This document shows positions 34,543-45,182 of a stretch of 45,559 nucleotides of DNA, piece by piece (within the stretch, counting starts at the first letter, position 1; every line of letters begins with the position of its first letter). Location of the stretch: NCBI GenBank assembly GCA_004293725.1, contig REAW01000025.1:1-45559 (forward strand). The letters are read 5' to 3'. This stretch comes from Curvibacter sp. Its GTDB lineage: Bacteria; Pseudomonadota; Gammaproteobacteria; Burkholderiales; Burkholderiaceae_C. The translations under genes and the position numbers were made by a program. The notes under the pieces are model-generated. The model worked only from the letters and a program-made list of their open reading frames with translations, searched no databases and was not told where the DNA came from.

Positions 34543-35501
34543 GCAAGCACGCCCCCATCCGTGGTGGCGCTTTGCAGCAAACGTACACACAGGTCTTCGT
34601 AGCTGATGCCAGCCGCACGCGCCGACATCGGTACCAGCGAATGGCCAGTCATGCCGGGTGAGGTGTTGATCTCCAGCAAATAGGGGGTACGGGTCCGCGC
34701 GTCAATCATCACATCGGCCCGTGCCCAGCCACGGCAGCCCAGCACCTGGTAGGCCTTGCAGACGAGGGCCTGGATAGCTTCCTCTTCACCAGCGGGCAAG
34801 CCAGCGGGCACCAAGTACTGGGTCACATCCGTGAAGTACTTGTTCTGGTAGTCGTAGTTGCCGTCAGGTGCCACGATACGAATGACCGGTAGCGCCTGGG
34901 GCGCCTCGGTGGGGCCCCAGACAGGACAGGTCACTTCATCACCCGCAATGAACTGCTCACACAGCACCATCGTGTCGTGCCGCGATGCAAGAGCGTAAGC
35001 CGCATCACACTGGTCTGCGGTCAACACTTTGGTGAATCCGATGGAAGAACCTTCGCGTGCGGGTTTCACAATCATGGGAGCGCCCAGTGCCGCGAAAGCC
35101 GAATGGGTTTGTGCAGCACTGTGCACCGGCTGCCAAGCCGGGGTGGACAAACCCTCAAAACGCCAGATGCGCTTGGTCATGACCTTGTCCATGGAAATGG
35201 CAGAGGCCATCACACCAGAACCGGTGTAGGGAATGCCCAGCAATTCGAGCGCGCCCTGCACGGTGCCGTCTTCGCCAAAACGGCCGTGCAGCGCGATGAA
35301 GCAGCGCGTAAAACCTTCGCGCTTGAGGTCGTCCAGCGGCCGTTGGGACGGGTCGAACGCATGCGCGTCCACACCTTTGGACAGCAGAGCCTTGAGCACA
35401 CCGCTGCCCGACATCAACGACACCTCACGCTCTGCGGAAGCGCCACCCATGAGCACCGCCACCTTCCCGAGTTTTAGATCATTTTGGCCCATAGCCCTCA
35501 T
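34539..35501 (-). CDS. ddlB: D-alanine--D-alanine ligase
   Basis: ATP-grasp ligase of 320 residues making D-Ala-D-Ala for MurF. Features: [19 protein letters not shown] near the N-terminus, [37 protein letters not shown] and the C-terminal [20 protein letters not shown] metal site. ATG at 35501 overlaps the murC stop by four bases; an in-frame ATG three codons later (35492) is an alternative. The gene lies between murC and ftsQ, the usual order. Confidence 0.95.
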   Translation of the reverse strand: MRAMGQNDLKLGKVAVLMGGASAEREVSLMSGSGVLKALLSKGVDAHAFDPSQRPLDDLKREGFTRCFIALHGRFGEDGTVQGALELLGIPYTGSGVMASAISMDKVMTKRIWRFEGLSTPAWQPVHSAAQTHSAFAALGAPMIVKPAREGSSIGFTKVLTADQCDAAYALASRHDTMVLCEQFIAGDEVTCPVWGPTEAPQALPVIRIVAPDGNYDYQNKYFTDVTQYLVPAGLPAGEEEAIQALVCKAYQVLGCRGWARADVMIDARTRTPYLLEINTSPGMTGHSLVPMSARAAGISYEDLCVRLLQSATTDGGVLA

Positions 35502-36940
35502 CCACGCTGCGCAAGCAGCTCCTGTTTTTGTAGCAAGTCAGCAATCTTTCCAGGCACAGCACCAATCGACCCGGCGCCCATGCACACCAGCACATCGCCG
35601 TCGCGGGCGTTGTCAATCGCGGCCTGTGGCATCGCGGCAATCTCGTCCACAAAGATGGGCTCGACCTTGCCACCAATACGCAGTGCGCGCGCCAGCGAAC
35701 GGCCATCGGCCGCCACGATAGGCGCCTCGCCTGCAGCGTAGACCTCGGCCAGCAGCACGGAGTCGGCCCCTGCGCCAATCACTTTCACAAAGTCTTCAAA
35801 ACAGTCCCGCGTGCGGGTATAGCGGTGCGGCTGGAACGCCAGCACCAAACGGCGGCCCGGGAACGCGCCGCGCGCAGCGGCCAGCGTGGCCGCCATTTCC
35901 ACGGGATGGTGACCGTAGTCATCAATGACGGTGACGGTGCCACCAGGCTTGCCATCGCTGGCGGGTAGCGGCAGATCCCCATAGCGCTGGAATCGGCGTC
36001 CTACACCCTTGAATTCGGCCAGCGCCTTGACCACTGCGGCATCGGCAATATTGAGCTCCACTGCCACGGCAATGGCCGACAATGCATTGAGCACGTTGTG
36101 CAGGCCTGGCAGATTCAGCACCACCTCAAGATCGGGCAACACCACGCCGTTGCGGCGCTGCACGGTGAAGTGCATCTGCCCGCCCATGGCACGCACGTTC
36201 ACGGCGCGCACTTCGGCGTCCTCGTTAAAGCCGTAGCTGGTGATCGGGCAGGTGACCTGCTCGCAGATATCCCGCACCGCTGCATCATCGGTGCACAAGA
36301 TGGCGGTGCCGTAAAACGGCATGCGGTGCAAGAAGTCGACAAAGGCCTTCTTCAGTTTGCCGAAGTCGTGGCCGTAGGTCTCCATGTGGTCGGCGTCGAT
36401 GTTGGTGACCACTGCCATCACTGGTAACAGATTCAAGAAAGAGGCGTCCGACTCGTCGGCCTCCACCACGATGTAGTCACCGCTGCCCAGTCGCGCATTG
36501 GCGCCCGCGCTATTGAGGCGGCCACCAATCACAAAGGTCGGGTCCAGCCCGGCCTCAGCCAGCACGCTGGCCACGAGGCTGGTGGTGGTGGTTTTGCCAT
36601 GCGTTCCTGCAATGGCAATGCCCTGCTTGAGGCGCATCAGTTCGGCCAGCATCAGTGCGCGCGGGACGATGGGGATCTTCATCTCGCGGGCGCGCACGAC
36701 CTCCGGGTTGTCCGACTGCACAGCGGTGGACGTGACCACTGCGTCGGCGCGTTCCACATGGCTGGCCGCATGGCCCACATAGGTAGTGATGCCCAATGCC
36801 GCCAGCCGCTGGGTGGTCGCGTTGTCAGCCAGATCGGAGCCCGAGATCACGTACCCCAAGTTGCTCAGCACCTCGGCAATGCCGGACATGCCGGAACCGC
36901 CAATGCCCACAAAATGGATATGTTTGACCGCGTGTTTCAT
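35498..36940 (-). CDS. murC: UDP-N-acetylmuramate--L-alanine ligase
   Basis: Mur ligase of 480 residues adding L-Ala to UDP-MurNAc. It has the N-terminal UDP-binding [20 protein letters not shown] loop [17 protein letters not shown] (near 115), [12 protein letters not shown] and the C-terminal [17 protein letters not shown] at 36940 overlaps the murG stop (ATGA); a much longer open frame upstream is antisense to nothing but lacks homology and overlaps murG. The last residues before the stop ([10 protein letters not shown]) are encoded by part of a dispersed repeat at 35509-35535. Confidence 0.96.
   Translation of the reverse strand: MKHAVKHIHFVGIGGSGMSGIAEVLSNLGYVISGSDLADNATTQRLAALGITTYVGHAASHVERADAVVTSTAVQSDNPEVVRAREMKIPIVPRALMLAELMRLKQGIAIAGTHGKTTTTSLVASVLAEAGLDPTFVIGGRLNSAGANARLGSGDYIVVEADESDASFLNLLPVMAVVTNIDADHMETYGHDFGKLKKAFVDFLHRMPFYGTAILCTDDAAVRDICEQVTCPITSYGFNEDAEVRAVNVRAMGGQMHFTVQRRNGVVLPDLEVVLNLPGLHNVLNALSAIAVAVELNIADAAVVKALAEFKGVGRRFQRYGDLPLPASDGKPGGTVTVIDDYGHHPVEMAATLAAARGAFPGRRLVLAFQPHRYTRTRDCFEDFVKVIGAGADSVLLAEVYAAGEAPIVAADGRSLARALRIGGKVEPIFVDEIAAMPQAAIDNARDGDVLVCMGAGSIGAVPGKIADLLQKQELLAQRG
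35509..35535 (-). repeat. Dispersed repeat at the 3' end of murC
   Basis: Minus strand ends in AGGAGCTGCTTGCGC, containing the exact core AGCTGCTTGCGC shared with 20723-20734. It supplies the last codons of murC and lies just before the murC/ddlB overlap. Confidence 0.65.
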
Positions 36941-38001
36941 CGTGCGAGCTCCTCGCAGGCAGCCACCACCGCTTCTGTGGCGTTCATTTTTTGCATATTT
37001 TTGGCCTCTAGACCCCGTTGAATAAGCGCAGAACGCTCTATTTTTTGTAGCATTTCGGCTAACGCTTGGGGCGTCATGTCCGCCTGGGGAAGCAACCAGC
37101 CGCCGCCCTGATCGACCAAGAAACGGGCATTGGATGTCTGGTGGTCGTCCACCGCCGCCGGGAATGGGACAAACAAGGCGGCAGCTCCCACCGCTGCAAT
37201 TTCGGTCACCGTGCTGGCACCGGCGCGGCAAATGACCAGGTCTGCGTCCGCAAAGGCTTGGGCCGTGTTGTCGATAAACGGAGTCAGCGTGGCCGACACA
37301 CCGGCGGCCGCGTAGTTGGCGCGCAACTCGTCAATCTGTTTCTCACCCGCCTGGTGGGTCACCAAGGGGCGCTGGGCTTCTGGAATCAGTGCCAGTGCTT
37401 GCGGCACACCGGTGTTGAGTGCGCGTGCGCCCAGGCTTCCACCCACGACCAATACCTTGAGCGGGCCGCTGCGGCCAGCAAACCGGATGTCGGGCGTCGG
37501 CTGGTTCAGGAATTCGGTGCGCAGCGGGTTACCCACCCATTCGGCTTTGGCCATGACATTCGGGAAGGCGGCAAACACACGGTCCGCCACCCCGGCCAGC
37601 ACTTTGTTGGCCATACCAGCTACCGAGTTTTGCTCGTGCAGCACCAGCGGCTTGCCCAGCAGCACGCCCATCATTCCACCTGGGAACGTGATGTAGCCGC
37701 CCAACCCCACCACCACATCAGGCTTTACGCGGCGCACCACTTGCAGGCTCTGCCAAAAAGCGCGCAGCAACTTGAAGGGAAGAAATACCAGGGTTGGGAG
37801 ACCTTTGCCCCGCACACCACCAAAGTCCACCAGCTCCAGCGGAATGCCTCGGGACGGCACGATTCGGCTTTCCATGCTGGCGGGCGCGCCCAACCAATGC
37901 ACCCGCCAGCCTTTGTCCAGCAAGGCCTGCGCCACCGCCAGCCCCGGGAAGATATGTCCACCGGTGCCGCCGGCCATGATGAGGGCGCATTTCTGCGTCA
38001 T
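36937..38001 (-). CDS. murG: Lipid II synthase MurG
   Basis: GT28 glycosyltransferase (354 residues; E. coli 355) that adds GlcNAc to lipid I at the inner face of the membrane. It begins [20 protein letters not shown], the phosphate-binding G loop; a second G loop is [14 protein letters not shown]; the UDP-GlcNAc-binding region [15 protein letters not shown] is present. It overlaps ftsW and murC by four bases each. Residues about 316-335 near the C-terminus are encoded by a dispersed repeat copy (36997-37053), with length still normal. Confidence 0.96.
   Translation of the reverse strand: MTQKCALIMAGGTGGHIFPGLAVAQALLDKGWRVHWLGAPASMESRIVPSRGIPLELVDFGGVRGKGLPTLVFLPFKLLRAFWQSLQVVRRVKPDVVVGLGGYITFPGGMMGVLLGKPLVLHEQNSVAGMANKVLAGVADRVFAAFPNVMAKAEWVGNPLRTEFLNQPTPDIRFAGRSGPLKVLVVGGSLGARALNTGVPQALALIPEAQRPLVTHQAGEKQIDELRANYAAAGVSATLTPFIDNTAQAFADADLVICRAGASTVTEIAAVGAAALFVPFPAAVDDHQTSNARFLVDQGGGWLLPQADMTPQALAEMLQKIERSALIQRGLEAKNMQKMNATEAVVAACEELAR
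36997..37053 (-). repeat. Dispersed repeat near the 3' end of murG
   Basis: Read on the minus strand: TGCTACAAAAAATAGAGCGT, then TGCGCTTATTCAACGGG and TCTAGAGGCCAAAAAT. It aligns with the copy at 15404 (ATAG, TGCGC, TATT, ACGGG, GGC-AAAA blocks in the same order) and is read in frame by murG. Confidence 0.65.
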
Positions 38002-39254
38002 GCGCGACCTCCTTGCATGAGCTGCCTGTTTTCATAGTCCACCCGCAGCACCACCGCAATGGCAATCAGGTTCAGCAGAATGGCCGAGCCGCCGTAACTC
38101 ATCAGTGGCAGGGTCAGTCCCTTGGTCGGCAGGGCCCCCAGGTTCACGCCCATGTTGATAAAGGCCTGAAACCCCATCCAGACCCCTACGCCCTGCGCAA
38201 CCAGCCCGGCAAATACCCGGTCCAGTGCGATGGCCTGGCGGCCAATATGCATGATGCGGCGGGTCAGCCAGAGGAATGCACCGATCACCACTACCAGGCC
38301 TACCAAGCCAAACTCTTCACCGATGACTGCGAGCAAGAAGTCGGTATGCGCCTCAGGCAACCAGTGCAGTTTTTCTACGCTACCGCCCAGGCCGACACCG
38401 AAGACCTCGCCACGGCCAATGGCGATCAAGGAGTGCGAGAGCTGGTAGCCCTTGCCCAGCGTCATCTTTTCATCCCAAGGGTCCAGGTAGGCAAAAATCC
38501 GCTCGCGCCGCCACTCGGAAGTCGCAATGACCACCGCAAAGATCAGCACCATCAGCGTAGCCATCAGAAAGAACATCCGGGCATTCACGCCCCCCAAGAA
38601 CAAGATGCCCATGGCGATGACAGCGATGACCAGGAAGGCGCCCATGTCGGGCTCGGCCAGCAGCAGCAGGCCTACCACCGCGACGGCCACCGCCATTGGC
38701 GCCACGGCGCGAAAGAAACGCTCCTTCACATCCATCTTGCGCACCATGTAGTCTGCGGCGTAGAGCAGCACTGCAAACTTGGCCAACTCGGAGGGCTGGA
38801 AGTTGATGATTCCCAGCGTGATCCAGCGACGTGCCCCGTTCACACCCTTGCCAATAAACGGGATGAGCACGGCAATCAACAACACCAGAGCAAGTACAAA
38901 CAGCCAAGGCGCAAGTTTTTCCCATGTTTGCAGGGGAAACTGAAAGGCGATCAAGGCGGCCACAAAACCGATCGCAATGGAGGAGGCATGCCGCACCACA
39001 AAATGGGTGTGTGCGTAGTTCGCAAACTTGGGGTTGTCCGGCATGGCGATGGAGGCCGAATACACCATGACCAAACCCCACAACAGCAGGGCCACGATTA
39101 CCCACACCAGGGGTTGGTCGAACCCCTTCACTTGTGCGGGGGTGGTATTGGCCGCAAACGAGCCACGCCCGCCAAGACGTACCGGCAAAGGACCAGAGAC
39201 CGCATCGGCCTTGCTACTGAACCAGTCCACGAGGGTTTGGCGCAATGCGGTCAT
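37998..39254 (-). CDS. ftsW: Division SEDS glycosyltransferase FtsW
   Basis: Polytopic SEDS protein of 418 residues that polymerises septal lipid II with FtsI. Family segments: [12 protein letters not shown] after the first helix, [48 protein letters not shown] and [12 protein letters not shown] near the C-terminus. The cytoplasmic N-terminus of about 45 residues is longer than average. ATG at 39254 overlaps the murD stop (ATGA). Confidence 0.95.
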   Translation of the reverse strand: MTALRQTLVDWFSSKADAVSGPLPVRLGGRGSFAANTTPAQVKGFDQPLVWVIVALLLWGLVMVYSASIAMPDNPKFANYAHTHFVVRHASSIAIGFVAALIAFQFPLQTWEKLAPWLFVLALVLLIAVLIPFIGKGVNGARRWITLGIINFQPSELAKFAVLLYAADYMVRKMDVKERFFRAVAPMAVAVAVVGLLLLAEPDMGAFLVIAVIAMGILFLGGVNARMFFLMATLMVLIFAVVIATSEWRRERIFAYLDPWDEKMTLGKGYQLSHSLIAIGRGEVFGVGLGGSVEKLHWLPEAHTDFLLAVIGEEFGLVGLVVVIGAFLWLTRRIMHIGRQAIALDRVFAGLVAQGVGVWMGFQAFINMGVNLGALPTKGLTLPLMSYGGSAILLNLIAIAVVLRVDYENRQLMQGGRA

Positions 39255-41071
39255 GCCACGTGCTCCATGTCCACGCCGCTGGCCAAGGCCAGCTCTTTCA
39301 CTGCTGCGCAAAACACCTGTGCGCGGTGTTCGTAGTTCTTGAACATGTCAAAGCTGGCGCAAGCGGGCGACATCAGCACAGCGTCTCCGGCATGGGCTCG
39401 GGTGTTGGCCAATGCGACGGCAGATTCCATCGAATCCGCGTCCAAAAGCGGCACCTCGGCAGCGGCAATGGCTTCCCGTATGTGCGGCGCATCGCGGCCA
39501 ATCAACACCACAGCGCGCGCGTACCGGGCCAGCGGCGCGGCCAGCGGAGCAAAATCTTGGCCCTTGCCTTCGCCGCCCAAGATCACCACCAGCTTGCGAT
39601 CCGCGCCCAACCCCTGCAAGGCAGCCACGGTCGCTCCCACGTTGGTGCCCTTGCTGTCGTCAAAGAACTCGACTCCGTTCAGAATGCCTATCGGCTCTAC
39701 CCGATGGGGTTCGCCTCGGTACTCGCGCAGACCAAACAAAGTGGGCCCCAAAGCGCAACCGGCTGAGGAACACAAGGCCAAGGCCGCCAGGGCATTGCTG
39801 GCGTTATGGCGGCCGCGGATTCTCAGCGCATCGGCCGGCATCAGGCGCTGGAAGTGCAACTCTTGCGCTTCTTCCTTGCGCTTTCGGCGTGTCTCATCCG
39901 CCTCCAAGGCGCGCACCAGCCAGACCATGCCATTGACCTCTTCCAGCCCGAAGTCACCCGGGCGCTGGGGCATGTCACTGCCAAAGGTAATGTGGGCACG
40001 CTCCTGTGGGCGCTGTAGTTTGACACGCAGCGGCTCGGGCAACATGGCCATCACCGTTGCATCGTCACGGTTCAACACCATCAGGCCCTGCGGGCCAAAG
40101 ATGCGGGACTTGGCCTCGGCATAGGCTTGCATGCTGCCATGCCAGTCCAAGTGGTCCTGCGTCACGTTCAGCACCACAGCCGCCGTCGGCTCGAATCCGG
40201 TGACGCCGTCAAGCTGGAAGCTGGAGAGCTCCAGCACCCAGACGTCGGGCAAGGTGTTGGCATCCAAATGATCGGCGAGGGTATCGAGCAACGTGGGGCC
40301 GATGTTTCCAGCCACAGCCACGCTTTTGCCTGCATACGTGACCAATTGGCCAGTCAGCGAGGTCACCGTGGTCTTCCCGTTGGTACCGGTAATGGCCAGC
40401 ACTGCGGGCGCATAACCCTTGGCGCTGCGCAGGCCTTGTAGCGCCAAGGCATACAAGCTCAACTCACTGCCAACAAAAATACCTATTGCGCGAGCAGCTC
40501 CTAAAACAGGAGCAATCTCTTCCGGGCTCAAACCGGGCGAACGGTACACCGCGTGCAAGGTCTGGCCATCCACCAGTGCTGCAGAGAAGTCACCCGCAAC
40601 AAAAAGTACCTGGGGCAGTTCCTGCTGCAATGTCGCCAGTTGGGGAGGCGCAGCGCGGGTGTCAGCCACGGTGATGCTGGCGGCACCGCAGCGGTTGCAC
40701 CAGCGCGCCATGGCCAGGCCCGAGGCGCCCAGGCCCAAAATCAGCACATGCTGATCGGCCATGGGCGCGAACGGGGTATCCACAGCATCTTCCAGCGAAG
40801 CACCGTCCGACGACGCTGGGTCAGTCGCTGGCACGGTGGCGTCCACCTGCAGCACCAACTCTGCCTTCTCGGCCTGGTTTGCAGCAAATATTTGGGCCAC
40901 GAAGGCGGCAGCATCGGATGCAGCGGTCAAGGTGGTGGGCAAGCCAGGGACACCTTTAACGGCCTCGCCCACAGCAGGTGGCGCAGCGTCGTGCCCGACC
41001 GGAAGCACCCCGTCGCCCAAAGTGGGCGACGCAGGGAGCGCGTCAGGGTAGTGCGACTCGTGTGGATTCAT
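39251..41071 (-). CDS. murD: UDP-MurNAc-L-Ala--D-glutamate ligase with N-terminal extension
   Basis: Mur ligase adding D-Glu, here 606 residues, against about 440-500 in most species. Catalytic parts are normal: [17 protein letters not shown] (from about 108), ATP loop [29 protein letters not shown] and [17 protein letters not shown]. The first 103 residues are an Ala/Pro/Asp-rich low-complexity extension. Start 41071 is supported by an ATGA overlap with mraY as at the neighbouring junctions; ATG at 40762 would give 503 residues but has no ribosome binding site. A Lys/Arg/Glu loop ([14 protein letters not shown]) is another family-specific insert. Residues about 186-198 come from a dispersed repeat. 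Confidence 0.93.
   Translation of the reverse strand: MNPHESHYPDALPASPTLGDGVLPVGHDAAPPAVGEAVKGVPGLPTTLTAASDAAAFVAQIFAANQAEKAELVLQVDATVPATDPASSDGASLEDAVDTPFAPMADQHVLILGLGASGLAMARWCNRCGAASITVADTRAAPPQLATLQQELPQVLFVAGDFSAALVDGQTLHAVYRSPGLSPEEIAPVLGAARAIGIFVGSELSLYALALQGLRSAKGYAPAVLAITGTNGKTTVTSLTGQLVTYAGKSVAVAGNIGPTLLDTLADHLDANTLPDVWVLELSSFQLDGVTGFEPTAAVVLNVTQDHLDWHGSMQAYAEAKSRIFGPQGLMVLNRDDATVMAMLPEPLRVKLQRPQERAHITFGSDMPQRPGDFGLEEVNGMVWLVRALEADETRRKRKEEAQELHFQRLMPADALRIRGRHNASNALAALALCSSAGCALGPTLFGLREYRGEPHRVEPIGILNGVEFFDDSKGTNVGATVAALQGLGADRKLVVILGGEGKGQDFAPLAAPLARYARAVVLIGRDAPHIREAIAAAEVPLLDADSMESAVALANTRAHAGDAVLMSPACASFDMFKNYEHRAQVFCAAVKELALASGVDMEHVA
40474..40516 (-). repeat. Dispersed repeat inside murD
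   Basis: Minus strand TGCTCCTGTTTTAGGAGC followed by TGCTCGCGC. It includes a perfect hairpin GCTCCT/AGGAGC and the core variant AGCTGCTCGCGC. It encodes [11 protein letters not shown] of MurD in frame. Confidence 0.6.
41011..41031. repeat. Perfect hairpin in the murD N-terminal extension
   Basis: CGTCGCCCA (41011-41019) and TGGGCGACG (41023-41031) form a 9-bp stem with a three-base loop. It lies in codons 14-20 of murD, close to the mraY/murD junction, and may be a repeat remnant or an mRNA structure affecting murD translation. Confidence 0.55.
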
Positions 41072-42246
41072 CGCAACTTCAGGGTGGACAGGCCCACCAG
41101 ACACAACAACATGGTGATGATCCAAAACCGAACCACCACTTGGGTTTCTTTCCAGCCCGATTTCTCAAAATGGTGGTGCAGCGGTGCCATTTTGAGCAAC
41201 CGGCGGCCTTCGCCGAACTTCTTCTTGGTGTATTTGAAGTAGGTGACTTGCAGCATGACCGAAATGGCTTCAGCCACAAAGATGCCCCCCATGATGGCCA
41301 GCACAATTTCCTGACGCACAATGATGGCAATGGTGCCTAGCGCACCGCCCAAAGCCAGTGCCCCGACATCGCCCATAAAAACCTGCGCTGGGTGTGTGTT
41401 GAACCACAAGAAGGCCAACCCTGCACCCGCCATGGCAGCGCAAAAAATCAAAAGTTCGCCTGAACCTGGGATGTGCGGGAAGAACAGGTATTTGGAGTAA
41501 ACGACACTTCCAGTCACATAGGCAAACACCCCCAGCGCCGACCCCACCATTACCACCGGCATGATGGCCAAGCCATCCAGGCCATCAGTTAAATTGACAG
41601 CGTTGCTTGAGCCGACTATGACGAGGTACGTCAGCACGACAAAGCCCAACACACCCAGCGGGTAACTCACTTCTTTGAAGAACGGCAGTTGCAAACCCGC
41701 TTTGGGCGGCAAGTTGACGTCGAAGCCCGACCGCACCCAGCTGAAAAACAACTCCAACACGCGCAGATTGGAGCTTTCCGAAATGCTGAACACCAGGTAG
41801 AGCGCGGCCAGGAGGCCAATCACAGACTGCCACAGGTACTTGTCCCGCGAGCGCATGCCTTCGGGATCTTTGTGGACCACTTTGCGCCAGTCATCTGCCC
41901 ATCCGATGGCGCCAAAGCCGAGTGTGACCAGCAGCACGATCCAGACGAAACGGTTGGACAGGTCTGCCCACAGCAGGGTGGAGATGGTGATCGAGAGCAG
42001 GATTAGCACACCACCCATGGTGGGCGTGCCGCTTTTGCTAAGGTGGGTTTCCATGCCATAGCCACGAATGGGCTGGCCAATTTTGAGCTCACGCAAGCGC
42101 CGAATCACATACGGCCCGGCGGCCAGACCAATCAGCAGACCCGTAAGCGCAGCCAGAACCGCACGGAAGGTGAGGTACTGGAAGACGCGGAAAAAACCCC
42201 ATTCGGGCGACAGGGTTTGCAGCCATTGGGCCAAGCTCAGCAGCAT
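41068..42246 (-). CDS. mraY: Phospho-MurNAc-pentapeptide transferase MraY
   Basis: Polytopic transferase of 392 residues forming lipid I from UDP-MurNAc-pentapeptide and undecaprenyl phosphate. Signatures: [12 protein letters not shown], the catalytic Asp region [27 protein letters not shown] and the His-rich [18 protein letters not shown]. The cytoplasmic loop after RSRDKYLWQ is longer than in E. coli (360 residues), typical of Burkholderiales. It starts 18 bases after murF and overlaps murD by four. Confidence 0.97.
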   Translation of the reverse strand: MLLSLAQWLQTLSPEWGFFRVFQYLTFRAVLAALTGLLIGLAAGPYVIRRLRELKIGQPIRGYGMETHLSKSGTPTMGGVLILLSITISTLLWADLSNRFVWIVLLVTLGFGAIGWADDWRKVVHKDPEGMRSRDKYLWQSVIGLLAALYLVFSISESSNLRVLELFFSWVRSGFDVNLPPKAGLQLPFFKEVSYPLGVLGFVVLTYLVIVGSSNAVNLTDGLDGLAIMPVVMVGSALGVFAYVTGSVVYSKYLFFPHIPGSGELLIFCAAMAGAGLAFLWFNTHPAQVFMGDVGALALGGALGTIAIIVRQEIVLAIMGGIFVAEAISVMLQVTYFKYTKKKFGEGRRLLKMAPLHHHFEKSGWKETQVVVRFWIITMLLCLVGLSTLKLR

Positions 42247-42264
42247 GAAAGCGCTCCAAAAAAA

Positions 42265-43689
42265 CTACTCTGCATAGACACCACCTGCCAAAGCAGGCGC
42301 GGGTTGGGCCAGTGCCTCCACCACACGCTCCATGCGCATAAAACGCGAGCCTTTGACCAGCACGCTGGCTACCCCGGGCAACCATGTTCTGGCCCGATCC
42401 AGCAAAGCCTCTACATCGGCAAAGTGCTCCGCACCTGGGCAGGCTTGGGCAGCGTGCACCGCCAGATCTCCCAACGCAAGCACATGGGTGATGCCCTGCG
42501 CGTGCGCGAACTGTCCTGCTTCCGCGTGGAAGGCGGGACCCTGCTCGCCCACTTCGCCCATATCCCCCAGCACCAACATATGGGGCCCTGGCAGATCCGC
42601 CAGCACTTGAAGGGCCGCACGCATGGAGTCGGGGTTGGCGTTGTAGGTGTCATCCACCAAGGTGATGTGCAAGCCACTGTGGGTGATCTCCAGGGCACGG
42701 CAGCGACCTTTAACGGGGACAAAAGTCTGCAGGCCCTGCTCTACTGCCAAGGTGCTGACCCCGGCGGCCAGGGCACATGCGGCGGCGGCCAGCGAGTTCT
42801 TCACGTTGTGGCGTCCGGCAATGGCCAAACGGTAGTTCAGTTCCCCCCAAGGGGTGCTTGCCTGTACCTGCCACGCGCCACCCACCCAATCGGCACAGGT
42901 GCAGAGCACTTCTTGTGCCGCACCAGCGGAGTTCCAGCCAAACTGCACACTCTTGCGATGCGCTGCAAGGTCTCGCCAGACAGAGGTGTAGGCATCATCA
43001 AGTGGGAAAACGGCGATACCGTCTGCAGGCAATGCGGAAATCACCGCTCCGTTTTCCTGAGCTACGGCTTCGACGGTATGCATGAATTCCAGGTGTTCAC
43101 GTTGCGCGTTGTTGACCAAGGCAACGGTAGGCTGCGACATGGCGGCCAGTCCTGCGATCTCGCCGGGGTGGTTCATTCCCAGCTCCACCACCGCCAAGCG
43201 GTGTTCGCTGCGCAGTCGCAGCAGGGTCAGCGGCACACCAATGTCATTATTGAAATTTCCCCGGGTTGCCATGGATGCACCATCGGGCGCCTGCGCCTCC
43301 AGAATCGCCGCCACCATCTGCGTCACCGTGGTTTTTCCATTGCTGCCCGTCACGGCAACCAAAGGCAGCGTGAACTGGGCGCGCCATTGTGTGGCTAACT
43401 GGGCCAGCCCGCGCTTGGTATTCGCCACTTCTATCCGCGGCAAACCTTCGGGATAGGCAGATGCTGCCAAACCAGCGTGACACACCACGGCGGCGGCCCC
43501 CTGTGCTTGTGCAGCGTGCAACATGGCATTGGCATCGAAATGGTCGCCCTGCAGGGCGACGAACAAGTCACCCGACATAACGGTGCGGGTGTCGGTGTGC
43601 ACGCGCGACAAGGGCACGTTGGCGTGACCCACCAAGTGCGCATCTTCCAGCCATGCGGCTACTTGGGCCAGCATCACCATGGTGCTCAT
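42265..43689 (-). CDS. murF: UDP-MurNAc-tripeptide--D-alanyl-D-alanine ligase
   Basis: Mur ligase of 474 residues adding D-Ala-D-Ala. It has the N-terminal VHTDTRTVMSGDLFVALQG, ATP loop VTGSNGKTTVTQMVAAIL (near 110), ELGMNHPGEIAGLAAM and DDTYNANPDSMRAAL in the central and C-terminal domains. ATG at 43689 overlaps the murE stop by four bases. Confidence 0.96.
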   Translation of the reverse strand: MSTMVMLAQVAAWLEDAHLVGHANVPLSRVHTDTRTVMSGDLFVALQGDHFDANAMLHAAQAQGAAAVVCHAGLAASAYPEGLPRIEVANTKRGLAQLATQWRAQFTLPLVAVTGSNGKTTVTQMVAAILEAQAPDGASMATRGNFNNDIGVPLTLLRLRSEHRLAVVELGMNHPGEIAGLAAMSQPTVALVNNAQREHLEFMHTVEAVAQENGAVISALPADGIAVFPLDDAYTSVWRDLAAHRKSVQFGWNSAGAAQEVLCTCADWVGGAWQVQASTPWGELNYRLAIAGRHNVKNSLAAAACALAAGVSTLAVEQGLQTFVPVKGRCRALEITHSGLHITLVDDTYNANPDSMRAALQVLADLPGPHMLVLGDMGEVGEQGPAFHAEAGQFAHAQGITHVLALGDLAVHAAQACPGAEHFADVEALLDRARTWLPGVASVLVKGSRFMRMERVVEALAQPAPALAGGVYAE

Positions 43690-45182
43690 GCCGCACCTCC
43701 GGCTGCAGTTGGGCGCAGTTTCAATGCCGCCAACGCCTCTTGTCGATCGGAGAATGGGAGTTTCACGCCACTCAGTTCTTGAGTATCTTCATGGCCCTTG
43801 CCTGCCAGCAAGACCACGTCGTTGGCCTCAGCCTGCAGCACCGCTGCGCGGATGGCCGTTGCACGGTCCACCTCGACGTCCACGCCCTTGTTGTCCATCA
43901 GCCCCAACAGGACCTGCGCCACGATGGCCTCAGGACGCTCGCTGCGGGGGTTGTCGCTGGTAACCACCACACGATCTGCATTTTGCGCTGCGATCGCACC
44001 CATCAAGGGACGCTTGGTCGCATCGCGGTCGCCCCCGCACCCGAAAACAACCCACAGTCGCCCGGCACGGGCCTCGGCCAGGGGGCGAAGTGCTTGCAGC
44101 GCCTGCGCCAGTGCATCCGGCGTATGGGCATAGTCCACGGCAACCAGCGGCACCCCTTGCCCGCCCACACACTCCATGCGACCGGGCACAGGCTGCAACA
44201 CGCTGCAGGCAGCAACGGCCGCAGGCAACGAGACGCCAAGACAGCGCATGGCAGCAATCACACCCAGCAAATTGGAGACGTTGTAGTTTCCAATCACATG
44301 GGTCTGCAAAATGCACGATACGTGGCCTTCCACGACATCAAAGGCCAACCCCCCGGTGGTGTGACGCAGTTGCTGGGCGCGCAAGCGCGCCGGTTGCTGG
44401 CTTGACACTGTCCACAGATCCAGCGTCCCCGCCAATTCGTCGGCCAGGGAGGCGCCCTGCGCGTCATCAATGTTTACCACCGCGTGGGCCAAGCCAAACC
44501 AGGCAAACAACTTGCGTTTGGAGGCCCAATAGGCAGCCATGCTGCCGTGGTAGTCCAGGTGGTCTTGGGTAAAGTTGGTGAACACGGCCACGCGAACGCG
44601 GGTGCCAGCCAGACGCTGCTCTTCGATCCCGATGGAAGAAGCTTCCATTGCACACGCGCGCAGCCCCTGGTCGGCAAACTGCCGAAGTGTGTGCTGCACC
44701 CGCACAGGGTCAGGGGTTGTCAGCCCGGTCGACTGCACATGGGGTGGCTGGCCCACACCCAGTGTACCGATCACCCCACAAGGTAGCGCCTGCGCGCCAG
44801 GCAAGCCGCTCAGGGCCTGGGCCAACCACCAAGCGGTGCTCGTCTTGCCATTGGTTCCGGTTACGGCCACCACAGGCAATTGGGCAGATGGCTGGCCATA
44901 AAACGCATCCGCAATCAGCCCCGCGTCCGCTTTCAATCCAGCATAGCTGGCGACGGACCGGGTATCGAATTCGAAGCTGCTTGCACCATCCTGCTCTACC
45001 AAACAGGCCACAGCGCCACTAGCCAGGGCATTGTTGACAAATGCACGGCCGTCCGCTGCGGCGCCGGGCCAGGCGATGAACGCGTTGCCCGCAACCACTT
45101 GTCGGCTGTCGGTCCGCAGGTCCGTCGCACCACATGCGCGCAACCACTGCACAGCCTCTTGCGGGGACGTGAGATGGCGCAT
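43686..45182 (-). CDS. murE: UDP-MurNAc-dipeptide--meso-DAP ligase
   Basis: Mur ligase of 498 residues adding the third amino acid. The ATP loop is VTGTNGKTSTAWWLAQAL (near 112) and the DNPR motif typical of meso-diaminopimelate enzymes is in VTSDNPRSERPEAI, so the wall is DAP type, in agreement with Mpl. The N-terminal TDSRQVVAGNAFIAWPG binds UDP. The start shares one base with the ftsI stop (TGATG). Confidence 0.96.
   Translation of the reverse strand: MRHLTSPQEAVQWLRACGATDLRTDSRQVVAGNAFIAWPGAAADGRAFVNNALASGAVACLVEQDGASSFEFDTRSVASYAGLKADAGLIADAFYGQPSAQLPVVAVTGTNGKTSTAWWLAQALSGLPGAQALPCGVIGTLGVGQPPHVQSTGLTTPDPVRVQHTLRQFADQGLRACAMEASSIGIEEQRLAGTRVRVAVFTNFTQDHLDYHGSMAAYWASKRKLFAWFGLAHAVVNIDDAQGASLADELAGTLDLWTVSSQQPARLRAQQLRHTTGGLAFDVVEGHVSCILQTHVIGNYNVSNLLGVIAAMRCLGVSLPAAVAACSVLQPVPGRMECVGGQGVPLVAVDYAHTPDALAQALQALRPLAEARAGRLWVVFGCGGDRDATKRPLMGAIAAQNADRVVVTSDNPRSERPEAIVAQVLLGLMDNKGVDVEVDRATAIRAAVLQAEANDVVLLAGKGHEDTQELSGVKLPFSDRQEALAALKLRPTAAGGAA

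Noticed and set aside
36941..37231. 97-codon upstream extension of murC
   Set aside because: It lies wholly inside murG in another frame, and the ATGA overlap at 36940 gives the conserved N-terminus.
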